A stretch of 64,000 nucleotides of DNA from Monodelphis domestica. Taxonomy: Eukaryota; Chordata; Mammalia; Didelphimorphia; Didelphidae. Position numbers and translations under genes: made by a program. The notes under the pieces were generated by a model, which did no database searches, had not been told where the DNA came from, and saw only the letters and a list, made by a program, of their open reading frames with translations. Shown here one piece after another: positions 63,666 to 64,000 of this stretch (position 1 is its first letter; every line of letters begins with the position of its first letter). The DNA is taken from contig NC_077235.1 of NCBI RefSeq assembly GCF_027887165.1, positions 5,641,378 through 5,705,377 on the forward strand, written 5' to 3'.

Positions 63666-64000
63666 ATTTCTTTAATTCCTCATTGTATATTTAATTAAAT
63701 TCTCTATAAAACCCAGTTGACTTAGGTATATTCATAATTGGGAATATTTCCATGGCAACCACCTTATATTTGATTTAAAACCAAGACACTGTAGTGAAAC
63801 ATATTTTCTGTGGTCACAAATTTACTCACCCACTCTTATATCTACTATAATTTTTATCTTCCACTCTTTCAACTGCCACAGTTTATGGCTTTAACTCTTT
63901 TAAATATAACACCATACTAAGAGATTCTTGTCTATGGCCTTCCATAGAGTCACCACAGGAGGCACACCAACCATGTGAGGGCCCTTCTACTCTCCAATGA
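62779..64000 (+). mobile_element. Endogenous retrovirus LTR (fossil), runs to window end
   Basis: Begins TG ('tgtgaatataaaaaatttcc'). It has a tandem pair of about 46-bp units in U3 (63097-63142 and 63143-63189), an inverted CCAAT box near 63228, a TATA box 'tatataag' at 63277, a TC microsatellite (63613-63665) in the transcribed part, and an ATTAAA signal at about 63694. A TG...CA end may fall near 63817. Whether internal retroviral sequence follows cannot be seen. It is a marsupial ERV-type LTR and looks only moderately diverged. Confidence 0.75.
63613..63665. repeat. (TC)n microsatellite in the LTR
   Basis: About 50 bp of TC inside the transcribed part of the LTR. Confidence 0.95.

Noticed and set aside
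1-64000. CRISPR arrays, operons or phage-like modules
   Set aside because: No regularly spaced repeats with unique spacers. The repeats are SINEs, LINEs, LTRs and microsatellites of a vertebrate genome.

Overview
This 64 kb window looks like non-coding nuclear DNA from a marsupial. The evidence is the repeat content. It carries many MAR1-type CORE-SINEs, many copies of a second tRNA-headed marsupial SINE (called 'type A' here), MIR/Ther-1 copies with a marsupial-style head, L1 pieces whose 3' UTR and ORF2 match my memory of marsupial L1, older L2, CR1/L3 and RTE LINEs, and two marsupial-type endogenous retrovirus LTRs. All family names come from recognition by eye, not from a database search. 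I cannot name the species (opossum or an Australian marsupial) or the chromosome.

I found no protein-coding exon I would defend. The longest open frames (about 190-310 codons) fall in a GA/TC-rich tandem repeat. Most of the others fall in SINEs, LINEs or low-complexity DNA. No rRNA, tRNA, CRISPR or prokaryote-type operon is visible. The window is therefore intergenic or lies inside a large intron. The best candidate for gene activity is a CpG-rich stretch at about 46.57-47.88 kb, with a G-run cluster just before it, which could be a promoter or first exon of an unidentified gene or lncRNA.

Layout. 0-5 kb: dense SINEs. 5.2-5.9 kb: an LTR on the minus strand. 6.0-9.0 kb: L2, an old medium-reiterated repeat and a possible conserved island. 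9.2-12.2 kb: mostly unassigned, with an exon-sized open stretch on the minus strand near 10.35-10.6 kb. 12.8-14.3 kb: L2 tail, CR1/L3 and L1. 14.3-17.3 kb: mostly unique. 17.3-19.0 kb: L2 and the old repeat, each with a SINE inside. 20.2-21.0 kb: an 840-bp purine-only tandem array. 22.2-25.2 kb: SINEs and possible conserved islands. 25.2-26.7 kb: 5' part of an L1. 27-30 kb: old repeat, SINEs and an L1 that looks twin-primed. 30.9-33.4 kb: possible enhancer, RTE LINE and unique DNA. 33.5-35.0 kb: a clean L1 insertion with target-site duplications. 35-41 kb: SINEs, a palindrome of paired TAATCC homeodomain sites, and a TG repeat. 41.3-43.1 kb: CR1/L3 LINE. 43-46.5 kb: mostly unique. 46.5-48 kb: CpG island. 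48.5-50.5 kb: duplicated 98-bp LTR-like piece, L1 3' end and L2. 50.6-55.1 kb: an old L1 around a non-repetitive island. 55-62.7 kb: unique DNA mixed with SINEs, L2 and L1. 62.78 kb to the end: an LTR.

There is no gene set that works together. The interest lies in insertion history (several insertions nested in older elements, with readable target-site duplications) and in the repeat-poor islands rich in homeodomain-type AT motifs, which look like a developmental regulatory landscape. That last point is inference and needs alignment to other vertebrates.
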